Of a stretch of DNA of 48,498 bases, positions 20,260 through 27,310 are shown piece by piece. Numbering within the stretch: position 1 is the first letter of the stretch; each line of letters begins with the position of its first letter. The notes below the pieces were generated by a model. The model was given only the letters and a program-made list of their open reading frames with translations, searched no databases and had not been told where the DNA came from. This stretch comes from a virus. A program made the translations under genes and the position numbers. The DNA lies in the IMG/VR virus record IMGVR_UViG_3300042010_000048, positions 1-48,498 of that record; one strand, 5' to 3'.

Positions 20260-20474
20260 GCATCACAGTAAAATCCGCACGGGAAGCACTCGAGGCCGCA
20301 CACGCAACGTACATTCAGTGCGACCACGACGACGTAGCAAGCGCCAAAGAAACCCTGGACAATGCACGCCACACCTTCTGGAATACCTGCGCCGCATTCT
20401 GCACCAGCCTCGAATTCAAGCACTCCCTGTCTGAGGTAGAATCGGCTCTCGTTACTCAGGGGCTTTGGACATGA
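20256..20474 (+). CDS. Hypothetical protein, 72 aa
   Basis: Helical protein (VKSAREALEAAHATYIQC, ASAKETLDNARHTFWNTC). The ATG at 20256 overlaps the stop upstream and follows GAGGTGAAATC, which decides the start over longer in-frame options. No family recognised. Confidence 0.6.
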   Translation: MSITVKSAREALEAAHATYIQCDHDDVASAKETLDNARHTFWNTCAAFCTSLEFKHSLSEVESALVTQGLWT

Positions 20475-20752
20475 GCTATATTGTTATTGGTGTTATGAAC
20501 ATGCCATATCATTTGGCAATGTCATCAGAGCTTTCTAGAATTCAGTTTTATAACATTGCGACTGCCTATTTTAGAAAAACAGAAAAGATTTCAAAAGAAC
20601 TCGAGGTCATAGTTAATGAGAACAGGGCTCTAAGAAATGACGCTGACAAGTTTGGAATTATTCAACAGGCAATGGATAATCTTAAGGATTACAAGAGAGA
20701 CGGGACAATATGGTCTCTAGCCTCGACTCTATACCCGGAGGATAAGAAATGA
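20471..20752 (+). CDS. Hypothetical protein, 93 aa
   Basis: Start at 20471, overlapping the upstream stop. A short hydrophobic front (SYIVIGVMNMPYHLAM) is followed by a long helix (RKTEKISKELEVIVNENRAL, RNDADKFGIIQQAMDNLKDY). It could be membrane-associated, but one TM segment is not clear. Function unknown. Confidence 0.6.
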   Translation: MSYIVIGVMNMPYHLAMSSELSRIQFYNIATAYFRKTEKISKELEVIVNENRALRNDADKFGIIQQAMDNLKDYKRDGTIWSLASTLYPEDKK

Positions 20753-21003
20753 GCGAGTTGCAGCCTGGGATGTTGGCGCTTATCGTTGGATCTCGTTACG
20801 CTGGCACTCAGATCAATATCGGCAAGATGGTTGAGGTAATATCCATTGAGCCAGACAACCAAGCGTTGGTTAAAGGCGACTCAATCACGGATCAACACGG
20901 TGGAACGGTAGATCAGGCTCTTTGCTTGAAGACTCATCTCTTACCGATCAAGCCCCAGTGTGACCCGCTCGACGTAACCCATAAGGAAGAACTGCATGCA
21001 TGA
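20749..21003 (+). CDS. Hypothetical SH3-like protein, 84 aa
   Basis: LQPGMLALIVGSRYAGTQIN, GKMVEVISIEPDNQALVKGD and CLKTHLLPIKP have the rhythm of a small beta barrel seen in several accessory phage proteins (GxxAxIxG ... N.GkxVEV). Overlaps both neighbours. Function unknown. Confidence 0.65.
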   Translation: MSELQPGMLALIVGSRYAGTQINIGKMVEVISIEPDNQALVKGDSITDQHGGTVDQALCLKTHLLPIKPQCDPLDVTHKEELHA

Positions 21004-21181
21004 AGTAATTCAGGAGATGATTAGTCGTGGTTGGACCTATCCGATCATAGCGCTAAGGACGGGCATCTCGGAAAACCGTCTGCGTGACTGTAATCTAGGT
21101 GTACGCGAAGAGCGCAAGCTGTATGAAATCGCGACGAACGAAGCAAAAATCGACATCGATACACTTGGGGATGAGCAATGA
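20996..21181 (+). CDS. Small helix-turn-helix protein, 61 aa
   Basis: MHEVIQEMISRGWTYPIIAL then RTGISENRLRDCNLGVREER is a compact helix-turn-helix of the kind found in small phage DNA-binding proteins (LxxxGWsxxxIAxxtGxsxxRLxxixxG). It lies mid-operon and could be a local regulator. It overlaps its neighbours at both ends. Confidence 0.65.
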   Translation: MHEVIQEMISRGWTYPIIALRTGISENRLRDCNLGVREERKLYEIATNEAKIDIDTLGDEQ

Positions 21182-21642
21182 GCCGCAGCGACGGAAGCAC
21201 AGCAGATTACTACGTACTCCCTGAAGGCGCTACACAGCTTCAGGATCTGATCAGTCATCGCGATATGAATTCGCAAATTGGTGAAATATTCCGAGCCTGC
21301 TATCGGTACGGGATCGTCAGTCACAGCGACAAGATGCGCGACGCTAAGAAGATCCGCTTCTACGCTCAGGCTGAGGTTGAGCGGCTGGAGAAGCTAGCTC
21401 AAGCTGAGGAGCCTTCACATATTATTTCGGATATTCCAGAGGGGATTTACTGGGAAGATGCAGATGATAAGTATGAATGGCTAGCCACTGACAGAGAAGG
21501 GGCGTTTTGGTTTGTTAAAGAACCAGAGCTGAAGCCTCACGGCAAGACATGGGAATATCCTGGAAACACAAATATGGAAACAATTGACGAGACTCCTCGC
21601 GATCTCGCCAAATATCGCCGCCCAACGTGCACAGCCCAATGA
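21178..21642 (+). CDS. DUF3310-like protein, 154 aa
   Basis: DYYVLPEGATQLQDLISHRD, then GEIFRACYRYGIVSHSDKMR and DAKKIRFYAQAEVERLEKLA follow the DUF3310 pattern (DHYxxxg ... i...F..g..iKY..R...K....DL.KA.fYl), a helical domain that also occurs fused to the T7-type nucleotide kinase. The C-terminal part (GIYWEDADDKYEWLATD) looks like a small separate domain. Exact function unknown. Confidence 0.65.
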   Translation: MSRSDGSTADYYVLPEGATQLQDLISHRDMNSQIGEIFRACYRYGIVSHSDKMRDAKKIRFYAQAEVERLEKLAQAEEPSHIISDIPEGIYWEDADDKYEWLATDREGAFWFVKEPELKPHGKTWEYPGNTNMETIDETPRDLAKYRRPTCTAQ

Positions 21643-21675
21643 CCGAATACAACGAGCAGCGCTAAAAATTCAATC

Positions 21676-21698
21676 AAGGCCCGGATTCAGGGCCTTTT
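21676..21698 (+). terminator. Terminator after the DUF3310-like gene
   Basis: AAGGCCC (21676-21682) pairs with GGGCCTT (21690-21696), followed by TTTTC. It closes the small-gene operon from 18477. Confidence 0.8.
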
Positions 21699-21762
21699 CA
21701 TTGCATAATGGATTTCAGCAGTGCGTTGAATCAGCACAATTATTGAAATACGGAGCGGCACA

Positions 21763-22884
21763 ATGCAGCAATATGATGAGCAGCGTGTAAAGGAAGTGGT
21801 CGGGATGTTCGGCACCAACGCAGCTATGGCTGAGGCGCTAGGGGTTCATGAGCGGACTATGCGGCGATGGAAGGCTAGGCTTGCGCTCTCGGGCTACAGT
21901 CCTAGCCATGACATGACCAAGCAGTGTCCCGACGGCTACAAGGTAAAAGGTGTCAGCTCTTACTACAACCGCGACGGCGAGCTGTCTGGACAGTGGGTTA
22001 AGACCAGCGCAGACAACGAGCGCCGCTACGAAATGATGGTAGAGGCGTGCCAGGCATTAAAGGAGGATCTGCCAGTTCTAGTGCCTCGTGCATATGCCGG
22101 CGAGTTTCTGCCTGACCTGATGGCGTGCTATCCAATCGGCGATCCTCACATCGGCGAGTACATCTGGTCAGAAGAGTGCGGCAAGAGCTGGGATTTGGGC
22201 ATCGCCGAACGCATGCACTGCGGCGCAATGGCTGCGCTAGTAGAGGCCGCACCACGCACTGAGAGCTGCACAATCGTAAACCTTGGGGATGCAGCGCATT
22301 ACGATTCCATGGCTGCTGTAACACCACGTAGCGGCCACCACTTGGATGCAGACAGTCGCTACGCGAAGATGGTGCGCGTACTGGTCAAGGTTATCCGTCA
22401 GTGCATCGAGACTGCGCTTACAAAGCACAAGACGGTGCATATCATCAACGTCCCCGGAAACCATGATGAGACTGGCGCTCTGTGGCTATCGATTGCGCTG
22501 GATCACATCTACGCAAACGAGCCTCGTGTGACTGTAGATACGAGTCCTGCCCTGTTCAGCTACTTTGAGTTTGGTAAGAACCTCGTTGGCACGCATCACG
22601 GGCACTCGTGCAAGGCTGACAAGCTAGGCCAAGTAATGGCTGCCGATCAACCGCAAGCATGGGGCCGCACAGAGCATCGGGCATGGTGGACTGGTCACGT
22701 TCACCACGAGAGCAAGAAGGAGTATCCAGGCTGCACAGTCGAGACGTTCAACACGCTAGCCCCTGGTGATGCCTACGCCACTGCTGGCGGCTGGAGGTCG
22801 CGGGAGAACATGAAGTGCGTCGTATTGCACCGCGAGTTCGGCGAGGTAGCACGCCACACCGTTCACCCTTCGATGCTTCACTAA
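21763..22884 (+). CDS. Calcineurin-like metallophosphoesterase with N-terminal HTH
   Basis: 373 residues. Residues 8-40 (RVKEVVGMFGTNAAMAEALG, VHERTMRRWKARL) are a helix-turn-helix. The rest carries the metallophosphoesterase motifs in order: GDPHIGEY (Asp127, His129), NLGDAAHYDS (Asp176), PGNHDE (Asn233, His234), GTHHGHS (278-281) and TGHVHH (312-315), which hold two metal ions. Phage enzymes of this kind may be nucleases or phosphodiesterases; substrate not predictable. GGAG lies seven bases before the ATG. It stands alone between a terminator and a promoter. Confidence 0.88.
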   Translation: MQQYDEQRVKEVVGMFGTNAAMAEALGVHERTMRRWKARLALSGYSPSHDMTKQCPDGYKVKGVSSYYNRDGELSGQWVKTSADNERRYEMMVEACQALKEDLPVLVPRAYAGEFLPDLMACYPIGDPHIGEYIWSEECGKSWDLGIAERMHCGAMAALVEAAPRTESCTIVNLGDAAHYDSMAAVTPRSGHHLDADSRYAKMVRVLVKVIRQCIETALTKHKTVHIINVPGNHDETGALWLSIALDHIYANEPRVTVDTSPALFSYFEFGKNLVGTHHGHSCKADKLGQVMAADQPQAWGRTEHRAWWTGHVHHESKKEYPGCTVETFNTLAPGDAYATAGGWRSRENMKCVVLHREFGEVARHTVHPSMLH

Positions 22885-22894
22885 AATAAATAGA

Positions 22895-22923
22895 TTGACC
22901 TGCTGAAAATGCAGGTCTAATCT
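22895..22923 (+). promoter_or_regulatory. Promoter with embedded inverted repeat
   Basis: TTGACC (22895-22900), 17-base spacer, TAATCT (22918-22923). The repeat GACCTGC (22897-22903) / GCAGGTC (22911-22917) fills the spacer and is perfect, so it may be an operator, or a weak terminator of the gene upstream. Confidence 0.7.
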
Positions 22924-22947
22924 TGCTGAAATTAACGGAGGTGGAAA

Positions 22948-23157
22948 ATGAAGAAATACCCATGGGATCAAGAGAAAGAAATTGACTGGGATGCGCCTTG
23001 GCCGGATATCGCGAATCAGTACGCCGATAGATATTTTGAGTCGACGAACAACCTGATTGACTATTATTTCAAGGCTCAGATATTGAAGATGGCATGTATT
23101 GCGGGATGGTGTATATCTGCGATTCTATTCATTTGCTTGGTGGTGGTTACTCAATGA
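22948..23157 (+). CDS. Small C-terminally anchored membrane protein, copy A, 69 aa
   Basis: MKKYPWDQEKEIDWDAPWPD at the front, a helical middle and a C-terminal membrane span (CIAGWCISAILFICLVVVTQ). It is a close paralogue of 23223-23432: same length, same MKKYPW start, same EIDW and same C-terminal anchor. GGAGG precedes the ATG. The soluble part should face the cytoplasm. Function unknown. Confidence 0.75.
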   Translation: MKKYPWDQEKEIDWDAPWPDIANQYADRYFESTNNLIDYYFKAQILKMACIAGWCISAILFICLVVVTQ

Positions 23158-23207
23158 TCAACGTTATCCCGCGCTATCCACGCGGTCTATTCTCAGAATT
23201 CGAATGA
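23154..23207 (+). pseudogene. Truncated copy of gene 23429-23650
   Basis: ATG at 23154 overlaps the stop of membrane protein A and encodes 17 residues, MINVIPRYPRGLFSEFE, then a stop. The full gene after membrane protein B starts MTINVIPRWKDGPPDKFE. The shared INVIPR and FE and the same position after a paralogous gene show that this is the broken second half of a duplicated two-gene unit. Confidence 0.65.
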
Positions 23208-23222
23208 TTGGAGGTGGTAAAA

Positions 23223-23432
23223 ATGAAGAAATATCCGTGGGAGTTTGATAAAGAGATTGACTGGAGCGCAGAGCCGATTGACATTGTAAAGCAGTACCAA
23301 GATATGTACTTCATTGTGGTAGACAGGTTTATAGACCGCTACTTCATTTCTAAAGTCGTTAAAGCGGCGTGCTACACAGGCTGGATTATTGCGGCGATCC
23401 TTGGCTATTGTCTTGTAGCGGTGTCAAAATGA
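23223..23432 (+). CDS. Small C-terminally anchored membrane protein, copy B, 69 aa
   Basis: Start at the ATG 23223 after GGAGGTGGTAAAA, nearly the same leader as copy A. MKKYPWEFDKEIDWSAEPID, then a helical middle (DIVKQYQDMYFIVVDRFIDR) and a C-terminal membrane span (CYTGWIIAAILGYCLVAVSK). Paralogue of 22948-23157, produced by tandem duplication. Overlaps the next gene by ATGA. Confidence 0.75.
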   Translation: MKKYPWEFDKEIDWSAEPIDIVKQYQDMYFIVVDRFIDRYFISKVVKAACYTGWIIAAILGYCLVAVSK

Positions 23433-23650
23433 CTATAAACGTAATCCCCCGCTGGAAAGACGGCCCGCCCGATAAATTCGAGGCAGGACAGTTCGTGGTT
23501 TATTCTGATGGAGAGTGCCAGCTAATCGGTTGGAACGGGTATCCTCAGTCAACGCACGGCATCGTAAAACACACAACCCTAATCGAGCCGCACGAGCTTG
23601 ATTGGTTGCAGAGTATGGCGGTTAAGCGCTGTTTGGGGGAGTTGAAATGA
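23429..23650 (+). CDS. Hypothetical protein, 73 aa
   Basis: Starts MTINVIPRWKDGPPDKFEAG and continues with a small beta domain (FVVYSDGECQLIGWNGYPQS) and a helical end. The intact version of the truncated ORF at 23154-23207. Overlaps both neighbours by four bases. Function unknown. Confidence 0.65.
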   Translation: MTINVIPRWKDGPPDKFEAGQFVVYSDGECQLIGWNGYPQSTHGIVKHTTLIEPHELDWLQSMAVKRCLGELK

Positions 23651-23883
23651 ATGAATGGATTAGCGTTGAGGAGAGTTTGCCGGAACATGGAGAGCATGGA
23701 TTGTGCGCCCTTCATTCATACAATCAGTCGGGCAAACGGTTAATAGTTGTACCTTTTACGTTCATGTATGATCAGTTTCATCCGTTCGCTGATGAAGATA
23801 ACATCGAGAGCGACGATTACTGGATTTATCCTCTTTACTGGCCGACTCACTGGCAACCATTACCGGAGCCTCCAAGCATATGA
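23647..23883 (+). CDS. DUF551-family protein, 78 aa
   Basis: MNEWISVEESLPEHGEHGL at the front and IYPLYWPTHWQPLPEPP at the end are the DUF551 frame. Second DUF551 gene of the genome (the other is 11081-11320). The family is common in phage accessory regions; function unknown. Confidence 0.8.
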   Translation: MNEWISVEESLPEHGEHGLCALHSYNQSGKRLIVVPFTFMYDQFHPFADEDNIESDDYWIYPLYWPTHWQPLPEPPSI

Positions 23884-24065
23884 CAACCCTAATCGCAATC
23901 TGGCTAGCATATGGCGTCTTCAGTTTTTGGCCGTTGGTTATGATCGAATGCGACATCACTAAAGGCAAATGGTACGAATGGCTAGCAGCATGGGCAGTCT
24001 GGACCGTGTGCTGGCCCTATCGCTACATTCAGGATGCTTGGTATTGGTGGAGGGCTAGGAAGTGA
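23880..24065 (+). CDS. Trp-rich small membrane protein, 61 aa
   Basis: A first span (TTLIAIWLAYGVFSFWPLVM) and a second aromatic segment (EWLAAWAVWTVCWPYRYIQD) suggest two membrane passes, with an unusual number of Trp residues. It overlaps both neighbours. Function unknown. Confidence 0.65.
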   Translation: MTTLIAIWLAYGVFSFWPLVMIECDITKGKWYEWLAAWAVWTVCWPYRYIQDAWYWWRARK

Positions 24066-24250
24066 GTGTAGATATCCCAAGAGGCTGGCAGATTTCTGAT
24101 TCTGTTGCACGTGAATATCATCACAATAATTGCAGCTACAACACGCATCTTATGCTTTGCGATTGTGATGTATTGTTCAGGCACCCGGAATTCTTATCTG
24201 ATGTTTTTTACGGTAAGGACGGGATAGTTATTGAGAGGAAGCAAGAATGA
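24062..24250 (+). CDS. Hypothetical protein, 62 aa
   Basis: GTG start overlapping the upstream stop. SVDIPRGWQISDSVAREYHH and a Cys/His-containing middle (NNCSYNTHLMLCDCDVLF) give a possible metal site. No family recognised. Confidence 0.55.
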   Translation: MSVDIPRGWQISDSVAREYHHNNCSYNTHLMLCDCDVLFRHPEFLSDVFYGKDGIVIERKQE

Positions 24251-24465
24251 CCACAATCAACGACCTAGACCAAATCAACATAATGGCGATGATGACCATG
24301 TGCGAGCTTGGGTATGCGCGGTATGAGCGGTTTCGTGCTGGGCTTAAGATGGATGATGAGGCTTGCGAGAAGCTTAGGCAGTTCGTGCATTCCAATGCTG
24401 ATCGCGAGCATGAGCTAGAACTACGAATTAAATGTGCGCCGATGTACAAACCTATGGCATACTAG
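24247..24465 (+). CDS. Hypothetical protein, 72 aa
   Basis: Helical protein (IMAMMTMCELGYARYERFRA, DDEACEKLRQFVHSNADREH). Last gene of this operon; overlaps the gene upstream by four bases and is followed by a terminator. Function unknown. Confidence 0.6.
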   Translation: MTTINDLDQINIMAMMTMCELGYARYERFRAGLKMDDEACEKLRQFVHSNADREHELELRIKCAPMYKPMAY

Positions 24466-24512
24466 CCCAGTCAGCGCGCTATCCTACCTCTTGCATCGTT
24501 TAGCGGTTGACA

Positions 24513-24536
24513 AGCGATGATCCCCCTCCCATCGCT
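24513..24536. repeat. Inverted repeat upstream of a terminator
   Basis: AGCGATG (24513-24519) faces CATCGCT (24530-24536), directly after a TTGACA (24507-24512) that lacks a -10. The 24466-24547 gap holds this hairpin and nothing else I can name. Confidence 0.35.
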
Positions 24537-24547
24537 GCTACACCTTT

Positions 24548-24580
24548 AGCCCATCGTGAACCGTCCGATGGGCTTTTTTT
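24548..24580 (+). terminator. Strong terminator
   Basis: AGCCCATCG (24548-24556) pairs with CGATGGGCT (24566-24574), followed by a run of seven T. Confidence 0.92.
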
Positions 24581-24585
24581 GATCA

Positions 24586-24807
24586 GTGAAAAGTGATTTT
24601 ATGATTGAAAGCATAGAAGAAGGTCTGATATATAGGTCGCCAAGTGGATTGTTTTTTAGGGTTCTGCATTTGGCAAGGCACGCACAGGACTGTTCTTGGC
24701 CTATGGTGGTATATGAAAATATAAACCCAACAAAAGACGCGCCTGCCGGAACAATATGGGTTTTAGCAGAAAGCATATTTATCATAACATTCAGCCATAT
24801 GCATTAA
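24586..24807 (+). CDS. DUF1653-like protein (putative), 73 aa
   Basis: The segment GLIYRSPSGLFFRVLHLARH, then SWPMVVYENI and TIWVLAESIF follows the DUF1653 pattern (GxYrHxKGxxYxVlxxAxHs ... mVvYr ... lWVRpxxxF). GTG at 24586 or ATG at 24601 could start it; neither has a good ribosome-binding site, and the terminator lies just upstream, so expression needs its own promoter or read-through. Confidence 0.5.
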   Translation: MKSDFMIESIEEGLIYRSPSGLFFRVLHLARHAQDCSWPMVVYENINPTKDAPAGTIWVLAESIFIITFSHMH

Positions 24808-24867
24808 ATGCAATTTTTTACGCAAAACAGGCAGAATATGTGCAGTTTTATGCGCGTGTTATCATTC

Positions 24868-24954
24868 CTGCATCCGGCGACAATGCCAGCGCAGGACTTG
24901 AAATCCTGTTAGCTTCCGGATCGGATTGGGAGATGATACCCGGTCGAAATGCAG
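24868..24954 (+). ncRNA. Candidate structured RNA upstream of the holin-like gene
   Basis: CTGCAT (24868-24873) pairs with ATGCAG (24949-24954) and encloses a CAGGA/TCCTG stem with the seven-base loop CTTGAAA and a GGG/CCC hairpin. A terminator follows at 24959. The CTTGAAA loop is that of a tRNA-Ser(UGA) anticodon, but a T-arm is missing, so it is not a normal tRNA. No convincing protein frame covers this stretch. Untested. Confidence 0.3.
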
Positions 24955-24958
24955 TACT

Positions 24959-24996
24959 AGCCCTGACTGGACGTCCAATCCTACTCGGGGCTTTTT
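24959..24996 (+). terminator. Terminator with branched hairpin
   Basis: AGCCC (24959-24963) pairs with GGGCT (24888 + 100, at 24988-24992), enclosing the palindrome TGGACGTCCA, followed by TTTTTATT. Confidence 0.6.
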
Positions 24997-25040
24997 ATTG
25001 CCCGCCAAAAAGTGATATCACAAAGCCACCGAACTGAAAC

Positions 25041-25049
25041 TGATATCAT
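25041..25049 (+). promoter_or_regulatory. Extended -10 upstream of the holin-like gene
   Basis: TGATATCAT fits TGn plus TATCAT. Transcription from it would begin near 25056, which argues for a start codon at 25078 or 25087 rather than 25057. Confidence 0.4.
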
Positions 25050-25086
25050 TACTCCAATGTTGTACATTCCTAAACCTATGACCACT

Positions 25087-25407
25087 ATGAAGCCAAATAA
25101 AATGCCCGACTCTCCTAACGGCTGGTTTACACTGCTATCCAACCTTCCGGGGCCACTCCAAGCGTTTGGGGCGGCTATCATCACTGCGGTGTTGCGGGTT
25201 TACTACGACAAGTCCGAGACTAGTTGGCAGCGTGTTGGTCTTGAGGGTGCGCTGTGTGCGTGCCTGGCTACTGGTCTGTCGATGGTCAGCGCTTACTTCG
25301 GACTACCCGAAAACTCAGGCGTATTCATCGGCACATTCGTCGGTTTCATCGGCGTGATTAAGTTCCGCGAGTACATGGGTAGGCTGCTGGATAAGAAGTC
25401 GAGCTGA
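25087..25407 (+). CDS. Holin-like membrane protein (holin family 3 type)
   Basis: 106 residues from the ATG at 25087; ATGs at 25078 and 25057 are alternatives and none has a clear ribosome-binding site. Three membrane segments are visible (LQAFGAAIITAVLRVYY, LCACLATGLSMVSAYFGL, VFIGTFVGFIGVIKF), with the KMPDSPNGWF leader typical of lambda-type holin family 3 proteins of Gram-negative phages. It would open the inner membrane to release endolysin. It stands beside the terminase genes, far from the endolysin, as in a number of Pseudomonas phages. Confidence 0.75.
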   Translation: MKPNKMPDSPNGWFTLLSNLPGPLQAFGAAIITAVLRVYYDKSETSWQRVGLEGALCACLATGLSMVSAYFGLPENSGVFIGTFVGFIGVIKFREYMGRLLDKKSS

Positions 25408-25413
25408 TATACT
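25405..25413 (+). promoter_or_regulatory. Extended -10 promoter for packaging genes
   Basis: TGATATACT (TGn plus TATACT), 25 bases before the small-terminase ATG; no clear -35. Confidence 0.55.
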
Positions 25414-25437
25414 AGCTTCCACAATGGAGGCTTTTTA

Positions 25438-25914
25438 ATGGCTAATAGACCAATCGTTCACACAGGGGATAAGACCTCTACTGTCGGGCGCTCAAGAATG
25501 TTTGAGACGCCTGATGATTTGCGTGAGGCTTGCTTGGGTTATCTTGAGTGGGCAGATACGCATCCGCTGCAAGAAGAGAAACACTTCTGCTTTCAGGGTG
25601 AGATAACCACTGCTTACGTGAGCAAACCCCGCGCCGTAACCATAGTCGGCCTATGCCTGCATCTTGGTATCCATCGCCACACTTGGCAGAACTACCGTAT
25701 CAGCGAAGAATTCGATCTAGTCTGTGATGAGATTGAAGACCGCATGAAGCAGTACAAGTTCGAGAATGCCGTCGCGGGTCTGATGAACCCTACGCTGATT
25801 GCGCGGGATATTGGGTTGGTTGAGAAGTCGAGCGTTGACCTGACTAGCGGCGATGGCACGATGAGCCCGCAGCAATTGACCTTCAACATCATTAAGCCTA
25901 AAGATGCAGTTTGA
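25438..25914 (+). CDS. terS: Terminase small subunit
   Basis: 158 residues. FETPDDLREACLGYLEWADT, then KPRAVTIVGLCLHLGIHRHT and DLVCDEIEDRMKQYKFENAV with LMNPTLIARDIGLVE form the DNA-binding and oligomerisation pattern of the phage DNA-packaging protein family related to PRD/gp3-type small subunits. It recognises the pac or cos region and hands DNA to the large subunit. GGAGG lies before the ATG and its end overlaps terL by 11 bases. Confidence 0.88.
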   Translation: MANRPIVHTGDKTSTVGRSRMFETPDDLREACLGYLEWADTHPLQEEKHFCFQGEITTAYVSKPRAVTIVGLCLHLGIHRHTWQNYRISEEFDLVCDEIEDRMKQYKFENAVAGLMNPTLIARDIGLVEKSSVDLTSGDGTMSPQQLTFNIIKPKDAV

Positions 25915-27310
25915 CATCTCATCTGCCTACCTGCCGTTCGTTGACCTTGAGAATGTAGCCACAAGGCGCGAACTGCTGCGTGATGCGCGGTATCACATCA
26001 TGGAAGGGGGGCGCGGTGGGGGTAAATCACACTTCATTGCCGAACTGCTAGTAGTTGAGGGATATCTACAGCCTCAGCGCATTCTCTGTACGCGCCAGAT
26101 CCAGAAATCAATCAAGGCGTCTGTTCTCCAGTTGCTGGCTGACAAGATCGACAAGCTCGGCCTGTCTTGGTTCTATGACGTACAGCGGACTCAGATCGTC
26201 GGCAAGAACGGCACAGTATTTCTGTTCGAGGGCCTACAATCCAACATCGATAGCATTAAGTCGATGGAAGGCATCACCCGCGTATGGATCGAGGAGGCGC
26301 ACGGGGTTGTTGACGACAGTTGGAGTGTGCTGATCCCGTCCATCCGTGGCGCAGGCTCAAAGTTCATTATATCCATGAACCCCGGCAACATCATGGACGC
26401 GAGCTATGTTCGCTTCGTGGCTAATCCGCCATCGAGCAGCATTCACCGCAAGATCAACTATGACTCCAACCCGTTCTTCCCTGAAGTGCTTGAGACTGAG
26501 CGACTGGAGTGCCTGAGCCGCTTCCCTGACGCTTATCCGCACATCTGGCTAGGTGAGCCAACGGCAGATAGCGAGCACGCCATCATCAAGCCGTCGTGGA
26601 TTCAGGCAGCTATTGACGCGCATATCGTCTTGGGCTTCAAGCCAGAAGGCATCAAGGTTGTAGGCATGGACGTTGCCGACGAGGGTGCAGACAGTAACGC
26701 AATGACTGCTCGTCACGGCTCTGTAGTGTTCGACCTTGAAGAGTGGCGCAAAGGCGACGTGATATTCAGCGCTAACAAGGCATTCGCATATGCCGACCTG
26801 AACGGATTCGACCAGCTTACCTATGACTCCATTGGCGTAGGTGCTGGCGTGAAGGCTGAAACGAATCGCCTAATGGATCAGCGCCAGTCATCCAGGCAGA
26901 TGCAGGTGTCCGGTTTCAACGCTGGCGGATCAGTCGTTAGCCCTGACTCTGAATACATGGTTGGTAAGAAGAACAAGGACATGTTCTCGAACATCAAGGC
27001 TCAAGCTTGGTGGCAGATGCGCGACCGCTTCAGCAAGACCTACAAGGCCGTCAGAGAGGGCGCAGTCTATCCAGCTGACGAGCTTATCAGTCTGTCGTCA
27101 ATGCTGCCTCATCTTGAGCAGCTTAAGGCTGAGCTGTCACGCCCGATGGTTGACTACGACAACAACGGAAGGGCGAAAGTTGAGAGCAAAAAAGACATGG
27201 CAAAGCGAGGAATTCCGTCCCCTAACTTGGCTGATTCGCTTATAATGGCGTTCGCTACTACCGAACAAGCCGGAGGAGGTGTTTTTCTGCCAGCGAGGTT
27301 GCGCCGTTGA
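25904..27310 (+). CDS. terL: Terminase large subunit
   Basis: 468 residues, PBSX/SPP1-type. Walker A is GGRGGGKS (residues 35-42), Walker B region VWIEEAH, then SMNPGN. The C-terminal nuclease has VGMDVADEGADSNA and later LADSLIMAFA with metal-binding Asp residues. It powers DNA entry into the prohead and cuts the concatemer. The DNA-end type (pac or cos) cannot be decided from this, although the circular assembly without fixed ends fits headful packaging. Confidence 0.95.
   Translation: MQFDISSAYLPFVDLENVATRRELLRDARYHIMEGGRGGGKSHFIAELLVVEGYLQPQRILCTRQIQKSIKASVLQLLADKIDKLGLSWFYDVQRTQIVGKNGTVFLFEGLQSNIDSIKSMEGITRVWIEEAHGVVDDSWSVLIPSIRGAGSKFIISMNPGNIMDASYVRFVANPPSSSIHRKINYDSNPFFPEVLETERLECLSRFPDAYPHIWLGEPTADSEHAIIKPSWIQAAIDAHIVLGFKPEGIKVVGMDVADEGADSNAMTARHGSVVFDLEEWRKGDVIFSANKAFAYADLNGFDQLTYDSIGVGAGVKAETNRLMDQRQSSRQMQVSGFNAGGSVVSPDSEYMVGKKNKDMFSNIKAQAWWQMRDRFSKTYKAVREGAVYPADELISLSSMLPHLEQLKAELSRPMVDYDNNGRAKVESKKDMAKRGIPSPNLADSLIMAFATTEQAGGGVFLPARLRR

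Noticed and set aside
24868-24954. A tRNA-Ser(UGA) gene.
   Set aside because: The anticodon-like stem-loop is good, but the T-arm motif TTCRA is absent, the D-loop is too short and the acceptor stem has only six pairs. Kept only as a structured-RNA candidate.
24756-25037. 93-codon plus-strand ORF.
   Set aside because: Runs through a terminator, lacks a ribosome-binding site and has no protein-like pattern; the stretch fits a structured noncoding region better.
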